Source of the DNA: Trichloromonas sp034006665
Lineage (GTDB): Bacteria; Desulfobacterota; Desulfuromonadia; Desulfuromonadales; Trichloromonadaceae
Assembly (NCBI RefSeq): GCF_034006665.1
Contig: NZ_JAVESI010000038.1
Span: 1 to 33,230, forward strand
DNA: 33,230 nt
Direction: 5' to 3'
Below, piece by piece: positions 23,129-32,233 of this stretch. Position numbers and translations under genes: made by a program. The notes below the pieces were generated by a model that saw only the letters and a program-made list of their open reading frames with translations, was not told where the DNA came from and made no database searches. How positions within the stretch are numbered: the stretch's first letter is position 1; the number at the start of each line of letters is the position of its first letter.

Positions 23129-24508
23129 TCAATCCAGAAAGATCTTCCCGGGATTGAGGATATTGTTGGGGTCGAGGGCCTTTTTCAGGGTCTTCATGTA
23201 GGCGGCCGTTTCAGGCGTGATCTCCAAGGGGATGTACGGGGCCTTGGCGATACCGATGCCGTGTTCGCCGCTCATGGTGCCGCCAAGGGCCAGGGTGCCC
23301 TCGAAGACTTCCTTGATGGCTTTTTCCGCCTTTTCCTGTTCGCCGGGAATCTTCTTGTCGATCATGATGTTGACGTGGATGTTGCCGTCGCCGGCGTGGC
23401 CGAAGTTGACGATGGGAATACCGTACCGGTCGGAAATCTCGTCGATCTTGCGGATCATCTCGGGCACCTTGGAGCGCGGCACACAGATATCCTCATTATA
23501 CTTATCGGGGTTGACCTTGCGCAAGGAGGCTGAGACCGAACGGCGGATCTGCCAGAGCGCCTCGCTCTCCTCGGGGGTTTCGGCGATGCGGGTCTCGACC
23601 ACGCCGAGGGGCTGGATGATGTCGGCGATTTTCCGCGCCTGCTTGTCGAGAAACTCGCGGTCGCCGTCGACCTCGATGATGAGCACCGCCCGCGCCGTAT
23701 CCGGCACCTGCAAGCCGGTGGCCTGTTTTACGCAGTCGAGGGTGCGGCCGTCCATGAATTCGAGGGTAGCGGGGATGATCTTGTTGCGGACGATGGCCGA
23801 GACCGCCCGCGCCGCGCCGTCGATGGAGTCGAAGAGCACCAGCATGGTCTTTTTCGCCTCCGGCAGGGGGAGCAGCTTGATGACGATTTTGGTGATGATG
23901 CCGAGGGTGCCTTCCGAGCCGCACAGCAGCTTGGTCAGGTCGTAGCCGACCACCCCCTTCATGGTCGGGCCGCCAGTGGTGATGATATCGCCCAAGGGCG
24001 TGACGACTTCCAAGCCGAGGATGTAGTCTTTGGTCACGCCATATTTGACGCAGCGCGGCCCGCCGGCGCACTCGGCGACGTTGCCGCCCAGGGTGGAGAA
24101 TTTCAGCGAGGCCGGGTCGGGAGGATAGAAGAGTCCGACCTTCTCGACCGCCTGTTGGAACTGCTCGGTGACGACCCCGGGCTGGACGACCGCCACCAGG
24201 TTTTCCTCATCGATTTCAAGGATTTCATCCATGCGCTCGGTGGTCAGGACGATGCCGCCCTTGGTCGGTAGACTGCCGCCGGTGAAGCCGCTCCCCGCCC
24301 CCCGGGGGAAGACCGGCACCTTCTCGGTGTTGGCCAGGCGCATGATGCGGCTGATCTGTTCGCTGGTCTGGGGATGGACGACCACGTCGGGGAGAAACTT
24401 CTGTTGGGTGGCGTCGTAGGAATAGCAGATCAGGTCGGCTTTTTCCGTGGAGACCTGGCCCTTGCCGACGATCTCCTTGAGCTGGGCGATGATGCGTGAA
24501 GCGAGCAT
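23129..24508 (-). CDS. glcD: Glycolate/D-lactate dehydrogenase FAD subunit (GlcD-like)
   Basis: A 459-residue FAD-linked oxidase of the VAO/PCMH type. The FAD-binding part has PVFPRGAGSGFTGGS (~73-87) and the STLGGNVAECAGGPRCVKYG segment (~138-157). The C-terminal part ends with NFGHAGDGNIHVN (~370-382), SGEHGIGI and DPNNILNPGKIF. It oxidises D-lactate, glycolate or a related 2-hydroxyacid. ATG 24508 has AAAGGAT at 11 bases. It lies 35 bases after the HDOD-GGDEF gene and 56 before glcF. Confidence 0.93.
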   Translation of the reverse strand: MLASRIIAQLKEIVGKGQVSTEKADLICYSYDATQQKFLPDVVVHPQTSEQISRIMRLANTEKVPVFPRGAGSGFTGGSLPTKGGIVLTTERMDEILEIDEENLVAVVQPGVVTEQFQQAVEKVGLFYPPDPASLKFSTLGGNVAECAGGPRCVKYGVTKDYILGLEVVTPLGDIITTGGPTMKGVVGYDLTKLLCGSEGTLGIITKIVIKLLPLPEAKKTMLVLFDSIDGAARAVSAIVRNKIIPATLEFMDGRTLDCVKQATGLQVPDTARAVLIIEVDGDREFLDKQARKIADIIQPLGVVETRIAETPEESEALWQIRRSVSASLRKVNPDKYNEDICVPRSKVPEMIRKIDEISDRYGIPIVNFGHAGDGNIHVNIMIDKKIPGEQEKAEKAIKEVFEGTLALGGTMSGEHGIGIAKAPYIPLEITPETAAYMKTLKKALDPNNILNPGKIFLD

Positions 24509-24543
24509 GGGTATCCGATCCTTTGCGGGCGGCTTTTGCCGCC

Positions 24544-26097
24544 TCAGTTCTTGAATTTGAACCACTTGATCTTGGGGGAGTAGATTTCCACCCGGTTCTT
24601 GCCGTTTTTCTTGGCGATCATCAGGGCCTGGTCGGCCATGCCGATCAGGGTGTCGGGGTTCGCCTCCTCGCCGCTGCCGAGACAGCCGGCCAGCCCCAGG
24701 CTGATCGTGACTCCGTAACGCTCCAGTCCCTGTTCGAAACTGTGGCCGGCGATCGCCAGGCGCAGCGCCTCGGCCAATTCCCGGGCCTGTCCCAGGTCGG
24801 TTTCCGGCCAGACGCAGACGAACTCTTCGCCGCCGTAACGGGCAAAGAGATCGTGCTCGCGCAGCATGGCCGCAGCGACCCGGCAGACTTCCCGCAGGAC
24901 GAAATCGCCGATCTGATGACCGTGATCATCATTGAACTTCTTGAAGTTGTCCACGTCGATCATGGCCAGGGCCAACGGCTTGCCGTTGCGTTTGATACGG
25001 CGCACCTCGTCGCGGAGAAAGTTCTGGAAATAGCGGTGATTGTAGGCTTCGGTCAGAGCATCGACGTTGGCCAGCGCCTCCAGCCGGGCGTTCTTTTCCC
25101 GCAGTTCCTTGTTGACCCGGTAGAGCTCCATCTTGGCCCGCAGCAGCTCGCGGTTCACCTGCTCGTAGGACATGTTGAGCTGGGCCAGCTTCTGGTTGGC
25201 CTCCTGCAACAGTTCCGCGATGGGGTGTTCGAAGACTAGGTTGAGGTCGAAGTAGCGGGCGGTCTGGTTGATCTCGGCCTGGACGCTGTTTTCGATGCGG
25301 TCCAGCACCCGGCCGTCGAAGCGCAGCAGGCGTGCGGCTTCGCTGCGAAACTGCTTGTGCAGCAGGTCGGGACGTTCCGAGTAGAACATCCCCGAGAGCA
25401 GGGAGGAAAGATAGACGACCCGGGCGCTGCGCAGCAGCTCCGCTTTGCCCCCCTTGAACTGGTCGAGGCTGTGATGATAGGCGGTGGGCAGCACCAGCGA
25501 TGGGGGCAGCTTCCAGTGTTGCAGCACCTTGGCACCGATGAAGGCATGATCGGCCGCGAAGGCCGCCTGCTCCAGGGCGAGCAGGCGTTCCTCGTCGCCC
25601 CCGGCCTGCTCGCGCAGGGGCGGGTACTGCCGGGGAAAGGCGCGGGCCAGGATCATTTCGCCGACGTTCTGGAGCATTCCGGCGATGAAGATTTCTTCCG
25701 GATCGCTCTGCTTCACTTGGCTCATGATCAGCTTGGCCGCAACCCCGGCGGCGAGGGAGCGGCTCCAGAAAGCATCGTAGTTGAAGGCTTCGCCGTCGCG
25801 CTTGTTTTTGATGCTGAGCAGCGAGAAGGAGAGGACCAGACTGCGTACGGCGTTAGTGCCGAGGACCGAGACCGCCTTGTGAATCGAACCGATGGACTGG
25901 GGAAAGCTGTAAAAGGCCGAGTTGACCACCTTGAGGATCTTCGCCGAGAGGGCCACGTCCATTGACACCAGATCGGCGATCTCGGCCATGGTTGTCTCTT
26001 CCCGGGAGGCGATGGCCAGCAGCTTGGCCGCCACCGCCGGCAAGGTCGGCAGGCTGTCCGATTGCAGCACTTGCTCCAGGGTTTCTTCGCGGGTCAT
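24544..26097 (-). CDS. HDOD-GGDEF diguanylate cyclase
   Basis: A 517-residue cytoplasmic signalling protein: HDOD domain (~15-215), a coiled-coil-like helical linker (~300-345, EANQKLAQLNMS onwards) and a GGDEF domain (~350-510). The active site reads GGEEF (422-426) and an RxxD inhibitory site (Arg413-Asp416) lies five residues before it, so it should make c-di-GMP and be subject to product inhibition. No PAS or receiver domain is seen; the HDOD domain is the likely input. Its ATG overlaps the stop of larA by 4 bases, so it is co-translated with it, between the lactate genes. Confidence 0.94.
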   Translation of the reverse strand: MTREETLEQVLQSDSLPTLPAVAAKLLAIASREETTMAEIADLVSMDVALSAKILKVVNSAFYSFPQSIGSIHKAVSVLGTNAVRSLVLSFSLLSIKNKRDGEAFNYDAFWSRSLAAGVAAKLIMSQVKQSDPEEIFIAGMLQNVGEMILARAFPRQYPPLREQAGGDEERLLALEQAAFAADHAFIGAKVLQHWKLPPSLVLPTAYHHSLDQFKGGKAELLRSARVVYLSSLLSGMFYSERPDLLHKQFRSEAARLLRFDGRVLDRIENSVQAEINQTARYFDLNLVFEHPIAELLQEANQKLAQLNMSYEQVNRELLRAKMELYRVNKELREKNARLEALANVDALTEAYNHRYFQNFLRDEVRRIKRNGKPLALAMIDVDNFKKFNDDHGHQIGDFVLREVCRVAAAMLREHDLFARYGGEEFVCVWPETDLGQARELAEALRLAIAGHSFEQGLERYGVTISLGLAGCLGSGEEANPDTLIGMADQALMIAKKNGKNRVEIYSPKIKWFKFKN

Positions 26098-27365
26098 GAC
26101 TTGACCTCGGGCAGGACCGTGCCGCCGTCGGGGATGACCACGATCCGGGGCGCCGGTGGCAATCCGGCTTTGGCCAGTTTGAGGGCGGCGTCGAGGTCGG
26201 CGGCCTTCTCCATGCCCATGGCGGCGGTCTGCTCGGCGCTGAAGCCGCTGACCAGGATGGCCCGATAGCGGCGGGCCTTGCTCAAGGTGGCGTGGGCGGT
26301 CTGGCCGTTGATTTCGTAGCGCGCCCGCAGCGCCGCCTCGAACTCGTCCAGATCTTGATAGCGGAACCAGTCGAAGAAGGTCGGATTGCCGAAGCCGTCG
26401 GGACAGGCGGCCAACAGAACCAGGGTGCCGCCGGGGCGCAGCGCCTGGACACCGTAGTCGAAGGCCTTCTGCGACTGGATGAAATTGATGTCCTTGGGAT
26501 GCCCGCCGCAGGAGACCACCGCTAGATCGGCAGGCTGCTCCAAGGGGATGGTGTAGAGCTCGCGGGCGAGTTCGCAGGCGGCGCGATGGGCGGCGTCCAG
26601 TTCTCCGCAGAAGACGCCGAGAATTTGTTTGTCGGGGGAGAGGACGGTGTTGAGCAGAAAGTCGCAGCGCACCATTCGCGCCGCTTCGAGCAGGGCAGCG
26701 TGGACCGGGTTGCCGTCAAGGACACCGGTGATCGCCAGAGGGTGCTTGCCGCCGATCTCCGGCGGATTGAAGACGGCAAAATGGGTCGCCATGCAGGTTT
26801 CACGGGCCGCGACGCCGGGAACCAGCCCCTTGCGACCGCCGCCGAAACCGGCGAAATAATGGAAACCGGCGGTGCCGGTGACGATTACCCGGTCAGCTTC
26901 CGCCACCCGCCGGTTGATGCGCACCGGAATACCCGAGGGGCTGACGCCGAGATCGACCAGTTGCGCCGGATCGTCGGCTTCGTGATCGAAGACGGCGATG
27001 CGTCCGAAAAGTGTGCCGAGGATCTTGCGGTGCTCGGCCGTAGTCTGCTTACGGTGAATGCCGAGGGCGATGACTATGGCGATATCCTTATCCGGCACGC
27101 CGCAGTCGTTAAGACGCTCGACTAAAACCGGCAGGTAGTGTTCGCTGCCGGTGTAGCGCGTGATGTCGGAAGTGACGATCACCACCTTCTCGCCGGGACG
27201 GACGATCTCTGCCAGCGGCGGGGAACTGATGGGCGCGTCCAAAGCCGCCGCGACCAGTTCCGTCGGCGGGAGGGGCGGCGCGATGGCCGCCGGGCGCAGC
27301 ACCCGCGCCCCGGGAAGGTCGCAGGTGAGGGTCTCGGTACCGTATTTGAGGGAGATCTTAGTCAA
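26094..27365 (-). CDS. larA: Nickel-dependent lactate racemase (LarA family)
   Basis: A 423-residue LarA-family (DUF2088) protein. It interconverts D- and L-lactate (or a related 2-hydroxyacid) with the Ni-pincer nucleotide. The residues that match the Lactiplantibacillus LarA ligands are present: His104, His169, Lys179 (in GGRKGLVPG) and His195. Larger LarA-like families act on other hydroxyacids, so the substrate is inferred from the glcD/glcF neighbours. The start is a TTG at 27365 with GGAGG 6 bases upstream; no earlier ATG fits. The cofactor makers LarB, LarC and LarE are not in the window. Confidence 0.9.
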   Translation of the reverse strand: MTKISLKYGTETLTCDLPGARVLRPAAIAPPLPPTELVAAALDAPISSPPLAEIVRPGEKVVIVTSDITRYTGSEHYLPVLVERLNDCGVPDKDIAIVIALGIHRKQTTAEHRKILGTLFGRIAVFDHEADDPAQLVDLGVSPSGIPVRINRRVAEADRVIVTGTAGFHYFAGFGGGRKGLVPGVAARETCMATHFAVFNPPEIGGKHPLAITGVLDGNPVHAALLEAARMVRCDFLLNTVLSPDKQILGVFCGELDAAHRAACELARELYTIPLEQPADLAVVSCGGHPKDINFIQSQKAFDYGVQALRPGGTLVLLAACPDGFGNPTFFDWFRYQDLDEFEAALRARYEINGQTAHATLSKARRYRAILVSGFSAEQTAAMGMEKAADLDAALKLAKAGLPPAPRIVVIPDGGTVLPEVKS

Positions 27366-27391
27366 TTGTCACCTCCGTAGTTAACTTTCCA

Positions 27392-27420
27392 AGTTTACGG
27401 ATTTTGGCGACAAAAGACAA
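27392..27420 (-). promoter_or_regulatory. Candidate promoter of the larA operon
   Basis: TTGTCT (27420-27415) and TAAACT (27397-27392) on the minus strand are 17 bases apart, about 27 bases before the start codon. Each hexamer matches 4 of 6 consensus bases. Confidence 0.4.
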
Positions 27421-27437
27421 TGCGAAAGCGCGCTTGT

Positions 27438-29831
27438 TCAGGTCGAGGTTCGTGCCTCTAGTGCGGCCAGACGACGGATGACGCCGAGGACGCTGTCGGG
27501 GTTGAGGGAGATGGAGTCGATCCCGGCTTCGACCAGAAAGGCAGCGAACTCCGGGTGGTCGCTGGGGGCCTGGCCGCAGATGCCGATCTTGGTGTCGGTG
27601 CGGTTGGCCGAGGCGATCGCCTGGCGGATCAGGGCCATCACCGCCGGGTCCCGTTCGTCGAAGAGGGTCTTCAAGATCACCGAGTCGCGGTCGACGCCGA
27701 GGGTCAGCTGGGTCAGGTCGTTGGAGCCGATGGAGAAGCCGTCGAAACGTTGGGCGAACTCCTCGGCGAGAATGACGTTGGACGGAATCTCCACCATCAC
27801 GTAGACTTCCAGCCCCTGTTCGCCCCGTTTCAATCCTTCCTCGGCCATGACCTCAAGTACCCGGTCCGCCTCCGTCAGGGTGCGGCAGAAGGGGATCATG
27901 ACGATGACGTTGGTCAGGCCGATGGCCTCTCGCACCCGGCGGATGGCGGCGCATTCCAGAGCGAAACCGGCCCGGTAGCGGTCACTGTAGTAGCGGGAGG
28001 CGCCGCGGAAGCCGATCATCGGGTTTTCTTCGGCGAATTCGAACTGGCGTCCGCCGATCAACTCGGCATACTCGTTGGTCTTGAAATCGCTCATGCGCAC
28101 GACGACCGGTTCGGGGTACTGGCTGGCGGCGATGACGGCGATCCCCTGGGCGAGCTGGTCGACAAAATACTCACACTTGTCCGGATAATTCCGGGTCAGT
28201 TCGCGGATACGCTGCTTCGCTTCCTTGTCTTCCAACTGGTCAAAATGGACCAGGGCCATGGGGTGGGCCTGGATAATGCCGTTGATGATGAATTCCATGC
28301 GCGCCAGCCCGATCCCCCGGCAGGGGAGGCGCCACCAGCGCATGGCCGCTGCCGGGCTGGCGATGTTGAGCATGATCCGGGTACGAATCGTGGGGAGTTG
28401 GTCGAGACTCAGTTCCTCGGCACGGAATTTGAGCCGGCCCCGGTAGATCTTGCCCGTCTCCCCCTCGGCGCAACTGAGGGTCACTTCCTCGCCGTCCTTG
28501 AGTTCGCTGGTGCCGCGCCCGGTGCCGACTACGGCGGCGATGCCGAGTTCGCGACTGACGATGGCGGCATGGGAGGTGCGGCCGCCGTGGTCGGTGATGA
28601 TGCCGGCGGCTTTTTTCATCACCGGCACCCAGTCGGGGTCGGTCATGCCCGTGACCAGGATGTTCCCGGGAACGAAGCGTTCGATGTCGGCGGCGTTCTT
28701 GATCACCTGCACCGGTCCTGTGGCGATCGCCTCGCCGATGGCCAACCCGGTGAGCAGCAGCGGCCCCGATTCCTCCAAGGCGTAGCTCATCAGCACTCCG
28801 GCCTCGCGTCGGGACTGCACCGTTTCCGGCCGGGCCTGGACGATGTAAAGTTCGCCGGTCTCGCCGTCTTTGGCCCATTCCATGTCCATCGGCCGGTCGT
28901 AGTGGCGCTCGATGGCGCAGGCCCAGCGGGCCAGGTGCAGAATCTCGTCATCGCTGAGTACTAAGGCATGACGTTCGTCGGCGGTGGTGTCGCTGATCCG
29001 GGTGGCGTGGCTGCCGCCGCGCCCGTAAACCATCTTCTTCTCCTTGGTGCCGAGGCGTTTACGCAGGATCGGCCGCAATCCGGGCCAAGCGAGAAGCGGT
29101 TTGAAGATCGTATGGCTGTCGGGATTGACCGCCCCCTGCACCACCATCTCCCCCAGTCCCCAGGCGGCGTCGATCACCACCACGTCGGGGAAGCCGGTTT
29201 CCGTGTCGATGGAGAACATCACCCCGGCTCCGGCCAAGTCGGAGCGCACCATTTTTTGCACGCCGATAGAAAGGGCTACCTGCGTGTGATCGAAACCGTG
29301 ATGCTCGCGGTAGCTGATGGCGCGGTCGGTGAAGAGCGAGGCATAACACTTGCGACAGGCTTCGAGCAGTTCCTCCTCGCCGCTGATGTTGAGAAAGGTC
29401 TCCTGCTGGCCGGCGAAGCTCGCTTCGGGCAGATCCTCGGCAGTGGCGCTGCTGCGTACGGCAACGTCGACCTCGTCGCGCCCGAAACGGGCGCCCAGTT
29501 CGCGATAGGCGGCGACGATACCCTCGGCCAGATCATCGGGCCAGCGTCCCCGGCGGATCAATTTGCGGATGGCGGCGCCGGTTTCGGCCAAAGAGGCGGC
29601 CCCGGTCTTGAAGTCGGCAAGCAGTGTGCGGATCTTTTCGTCCAGTTTGTTAGCGGCGAGGAATTTCCGGTAGGCTCCAGCGGTGGTGGCGAAACCATCC
29701 GGTATCCGGATGCCTTCGTCCCTGAGCGCTCCGACCATCTCTCCCAGTGAGGCGTTCTTGCCGCCGACCAGCGGCACGTCCTCTTTGCCGAGGGTCTCGA
29801 ACCAGCGGATGAAACCCGACGTGTCGATCAT
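27438..29831 (-). CDS. ppsA: Phosphoenolpyruvate synthase
   Basis: A 797-residue PEP synthase (pyruvate, water dikinase). It turns pyruvate plus ATP into PEP plus AMP plus phosphate. The order is the ATP-grasp domain (LVGGKNASLGEM ~21-32; SSATAEDLPEASFAGQQETFL ~127-147 region), the phosphohistidine domain with GGRTSHAA and catalytic His421, and the PEP/pyruvate barrel (GIGLARMEFI; GSNDLTQLTLGVDRDS; GICGQAPSD with catalytic Cys). Length matches the family. GGGAGG lies before ATG 29831. It is on the same strand as larA 72 bases upstream of it and supplies PEP from lactate-derived pyruvate. A promoter-like sequence before larA suggests that operon can also start separately. Confidence 0.97.
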   Translation of the reverse strand: MIDTSGFIRWFETLGKEDVPLVGGKNASLGEMVGALRDEGIRIPDGFATTAGAYRKFLAANKLDEKIRTLLADFKTGAASLAETGAAIRKLIRRGRWPDDLAEGIVAAYRELGARFGRDEVDVAVRSSATAEDLPEASFAGQQETFLNISGEEELLEACRKCYASLFTDRAISYREHHGFDHTQVALSIGVQKMVRSDLAGAGVMFSIDTETGFPDVVVIDAAWGLGEMVVQGAVNPDSHTIFKPLLAWPGLRPILRKRLGTKEKKMVYGRGGSHATRISDTTADERHALVLSDDEILHLARWACAIERHYDRPMDMEWAKDGETGELYIVQARPETVQSRREAGVLMSYALEESGPLLLTGLAIGEAIATGPVQVIKNAADIERFVPGNILVTGMTDPDWVPVMKKAAGIITDHGGRTSHAAIVSRELGIAAVVGTGRGTSELKDGEEVTLSCAEGETGKIYRGRLKFRAEELSLDQLPTIRTRIMLNIASPAAAMRWWRLPCRGIGLARMEFIINGIIQAHPMALVHFDQLEDKEAKQRIRELTRNYPDKCEYFVDQLAQGIAVIAASQYPEPVVVRMSDFKTNEYAELIGGRQFEFAEENPMIGFRGASRYYSDRYRAGFALECAAIRRVREAIGLTNVIVMIPFCRTLTEADRVLEVMAEEGLKRGEQGLEVYVMVEIPSNVILAEEFAQRFDGFSIGSNDLTQLTLGVDRDSVILKTLFDERDPAVMALIRQAIASANRTDTKIGICGQAPSDHPEFAAFLVEAGIDSISLNPDSVLGVIRRLAALEARTST

Positions 29832-29851
29832 GGGTTACCTCCCGGGATGGG

Positions 29852-30625
29852 TTACTTGTTGAGATTGCTGGCGACGTCGATCAAGAGACTCGCGGTCAGC
29901 CGCGAACGTTCGACCATGCCGGCGAAACGTCCCGCTTCGTTGGTCGCCGGCAGCCGGTCGACATTAAGGGTTTCCATCTTGAGCAGTGCCTGGTATTTGT
30001 CCGTCCCTTTGCTGACCGCGTCGGCGCTACCGATGAAGCCAGGCAACTCGGCGAGAGCCTTGGTGTCCGACTCGTTCAGCCACTTGGCAAACTGATCGGC
30101 GTTGACGGGCACCTCGTACCCCTCCTGGAAAAATTCGGCGAGTTCCCGGGCGTTGGCCAGGCCGAAGAAACGGCTGTCGCGACCTTCGATGATGACATAT
30201 TTGAGAAAGGGCTGGCGGGAGAGGGCGGCGAAATACTCGGCGATGGTCGGACCCCAGTAGCCCCCGTGGCCGAGGCGGAAGGTCAGGCCTTCGGTTTCGC
30301 TTTCGAGCAGGCGGGGAATTTCATTGACCCCGCCTTTGGGGCCGAGCCGTACCGGCTCGGCGGGGATGCCGACGAGGGGCGTCACCTGTTTTTCGATGGT
30401 GGAAGCCGAGGCCTGGACAAAGGCGGTCTCGATCTTGACCCCTCCTTCGCCGATCTCGAACGTCTGAAGTTTGCCGGTGACCAGCAGAAAGACCACCACC
30501 GGCACGACCGCCACCACGATATCCGCTGGTTTCACCTCGAAGCGGGCGCTTTTGGCCCGCAACAGCACCAGCACCGCGAGAATCAGAACGAAGCTGCCCA
30601 CCGAGAGCAGGATGGTTGCGTTCAT
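29852..30625 (-). CDS. Membrane protein of unknown function
   Basis: I do not recognise this 257-residue protein. Two hydrophobic segments (~5-22 and ~35-50) anchor it; the remaining ~200 residues, with no Cys, follow the second segment and are soluble. With two segments and a short loop between them, the soluble part is on the same side as the N-terminus. No known motif is seen. AAAGGAG precedes ATG 30625. It ends 20 bases before ppsA on the same strand, so the two are probably cotranscribed. Confidence 0.75.
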   Translation of the reverse strand: MNATILLSVGSFVLILAVLVLLRAKSARFEVKPADIVVAVVPVVVFLLVTGKLQTFEIGEGGVKIETAFVQASASTIEKQVTPLVGIPAEPVRLGPKGGVNEIPRLLESETEGLTFRLGHGGYWGPTIAEYFAALSRQPFLKYVIIEGRDSRFFGLANARELAEFFQEGYEVPVNADQFAKWLNESDTKALAELPGFIGSADAVSKGTDKYQALLKMETLNVDRLPATNEAGRFAGMVERSRLTASLLIDVASNLNK

Positions 30626-30728
30626 GGAATCTCCTTTCCCGCCGCATGGGAACCGGCGCGCGAAGCACCTCTTTCAGAATTTCTAACAGTCCCTGACGGG
30701 ATGTCAACCGCGCCCGGCCCCTTGGCGA

Positions 30729-30758
30729 TTGACAGGCCCCGGAGGTTTTGCCTAAGAT
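30729..30758 (+). promoter_or_regulatory. Promoter of radA
   Basis: Consensus TTGACA (30729-30734) and TAAGAT (30753-30758) are 18 bases apart, 30 bases before the radA start. It lies between the divergent membrane-protein gene and radA. Confidence 0.65.
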
Positions 30759-30788
30759 GAGAGAATTTTCAACGAAGAAAGGGAACGG

Positions 30789-32147
30789 GTGAAACAGAAA
30801 ACCATCTATACCTGTCAGCAGTGCGGTTTCCAGAGCCCGAAATGGCTGGGCAAATGCCCCGATTGCCGGCAGTGGAACACCCTCGTCGAAGAGACCCTGA
30901 CCCCGCTCAAGGGTAAAGGAAAACAGGCGACCGCAGCCACCGGTCTGCCGCCGCAACGCTTGGTCGAGGTGAAAAGTTCGGAGGAAGACCGCATCAGTTG
31001 CGGCATCGGCGAACTCGATCGGGTACTCGGCGGCGGCGTGGTGGCCGGTTCCTTCACCCTGATCGGCGGTGACCCCGGCATCGGCAAGTCGACCCTGCTT
31101 TTGCAGGCAGTCGACTGCCTCGCCCGGGTCGGGTCCGCCCTCTATGTCACCGCCGAGGAGTCGGCGCGCCAGGTCAAACTCCGTGGCGAGCGCCTTGGCG
31201 TCGGTGCCCACGATCTCTTCCTGCTCGCGGAAACCGCCCTGGAAACAATTCTCGACCGGGTACGGGAACTCAAGCCGGCCTTTCTCGTCATCGACTCGAT
31301 CCAGACCATCTTCACTGCCGCTCTGGAGTCGGCGCCGGGGAGCGTCAGCCAGGTGCGGGAATGCGCCGGACGGCTGATGCAGGTGGCCAAGGGGGACGGC
31401 ATCCCGACCTTCATCGTCGGCCACGTGACCAAGGACGGTTCCATCGCCGGGCCGCGCATGCTCGAACATATGGTTGACACCGTCCTTTACTTCGAGGGGG
31501 ATCCCGGTCATCCTTACCGGATTCTGCGGGCAGTCAAGAACCGTTTTGGTTCGACCAACGAAATCGGCGTCTTCGAAATGCGGGAGGTCGGTTTGGCCGA
31601 GGTCACCAACCCCTCGGAGCTGTTTCTTGCCGAGCGTCTGGAAGGGGCCGCCGGCAGCGCCGTGGTTCCGGCCCTGGAGGGGAGCCGACCGATCCTGGTC
31701 GAGCTCCAGGCTCTGGTTTCCGGTTCCTCCTTCGGCACCCCCCGGCGCACGACCATGGGCATCGATCATAATCGGGTATCGCTGCTGGTGGCGGTGCTGG
31801 AAAAGAAGGTTGGTCTCTCGCTTTTGGCCCAAGACATCTTTCTCAATGTTGCCGGCGGCGTGCGCCTGGCCGAGCCGGCTGTCGATCTCGGGGTGCTGGC
31901 GGCCCTCGCTTCCAGCCACCTCAACAAGCCGATTCCGCCGCGCACCATCCTCTTCGGCGAGGTCGGCCTGGCTGGGGAGGTGCGAGCTGTCTCCCGTCCG
32001 GAGTTGCGGGTCAAGGAAGCGGCCCGGCTCGGCTTCAACCGCTGCTTCCTTCCCACCGGCAACCTGAAGAATCTGGAAGCTCCGCCGGGCCTGGAACTGA
32101 TCGGCGTCCGCCGCGCCGAAGAGGCGCTGGACGGTCTTTTCGCGTAA
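30789..32147 (+). CDS. radA: DNA repair protein RadA
   Basis: A 452-residue RadA (Sms), a hexameric branch-migration helicase of recombination repair. It has a C4 zinc finger (Cys9, Cys12, Cys23, Cys26), Walker A GDPGIGKST (94-102), the RadA-specific KNRFG motif near residue 254, and a C-terminal Lon-like domain. The start is GTG 30789 with AAAGGGA nearby, right at the expected N-terminus. Length is normal. It is the first gene of a plus-strand group that includes the moaC remnant. Confidence 0.96.
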   Translation: MKQKTIYTCQQCGFQSPKWLGKCPDCRQWNTLVEETLTPLKGKGKQATAATGLPPQRLVEVKSSEEDRISCGIGELDRVLGGGVVAGSFTLIGGDPGIGKSTLLLQAVDCLARVGSALYVTAEESARQVKLRGERLGVGAHDLFLLAETALETILDRVRELKPAFLVIDSIQTIFTAALESAPGSVSQVRECAGRLMQVAKGDGIPTFIVGHVTKDGSIAGPRMLEHMVDTVLYFEGDPGHPYRILRAVKNRFGSTNEIGVFEMREVGLAEVTNPSELFLAERLEGAAGSAVVPALEGSRPILVELQALVSGSSFGTPRRTTMGIDHNRVSLLVAVLEKKVGLSLLAQDIFLNVAGGVRLAEPAVDLGVLAALASSHLNKPIPPRTILFGEVGLAGEVRAVSRPELRVKEAARLGFNRCFLPTGNLKNLEAPPGLELIGVRRAEEALDGLFA

Positions 32148-32151
32148 GGCC

Positions 32152-32214
32152 GTGATGGGTGATTGGTTGATAGTGACCAGTTGTGCCGTGAACCAACCAT
32201 GAATCACAAATCAC
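32152..32214. repeat. Imperfect inverted repeat of GTGATT type
   Basis: A left arm GTGATGGGTGATTGGTTG (32152-32169) pairs imperfectly with a right arm ending in ATCACAAATCAC (32194-32214). Such strings of GTGATTGGTGATT units recur between genes in many related genomes. Here it fills the space between radA and the moaC remnant. Confidence 0.55.
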
Positions 32215-32233
32215 CGCGTTTCCGGAGGTTTCT

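Noticed and set aside
27555..28964. 469-codon open frame opposite ppsA
   Set aside because: Antisense shadow of ppsA.
30321..32207. 628-codon open frame opposite radA
   Set aside because: Antisense shadow of radA with no start signal or family resemblance.
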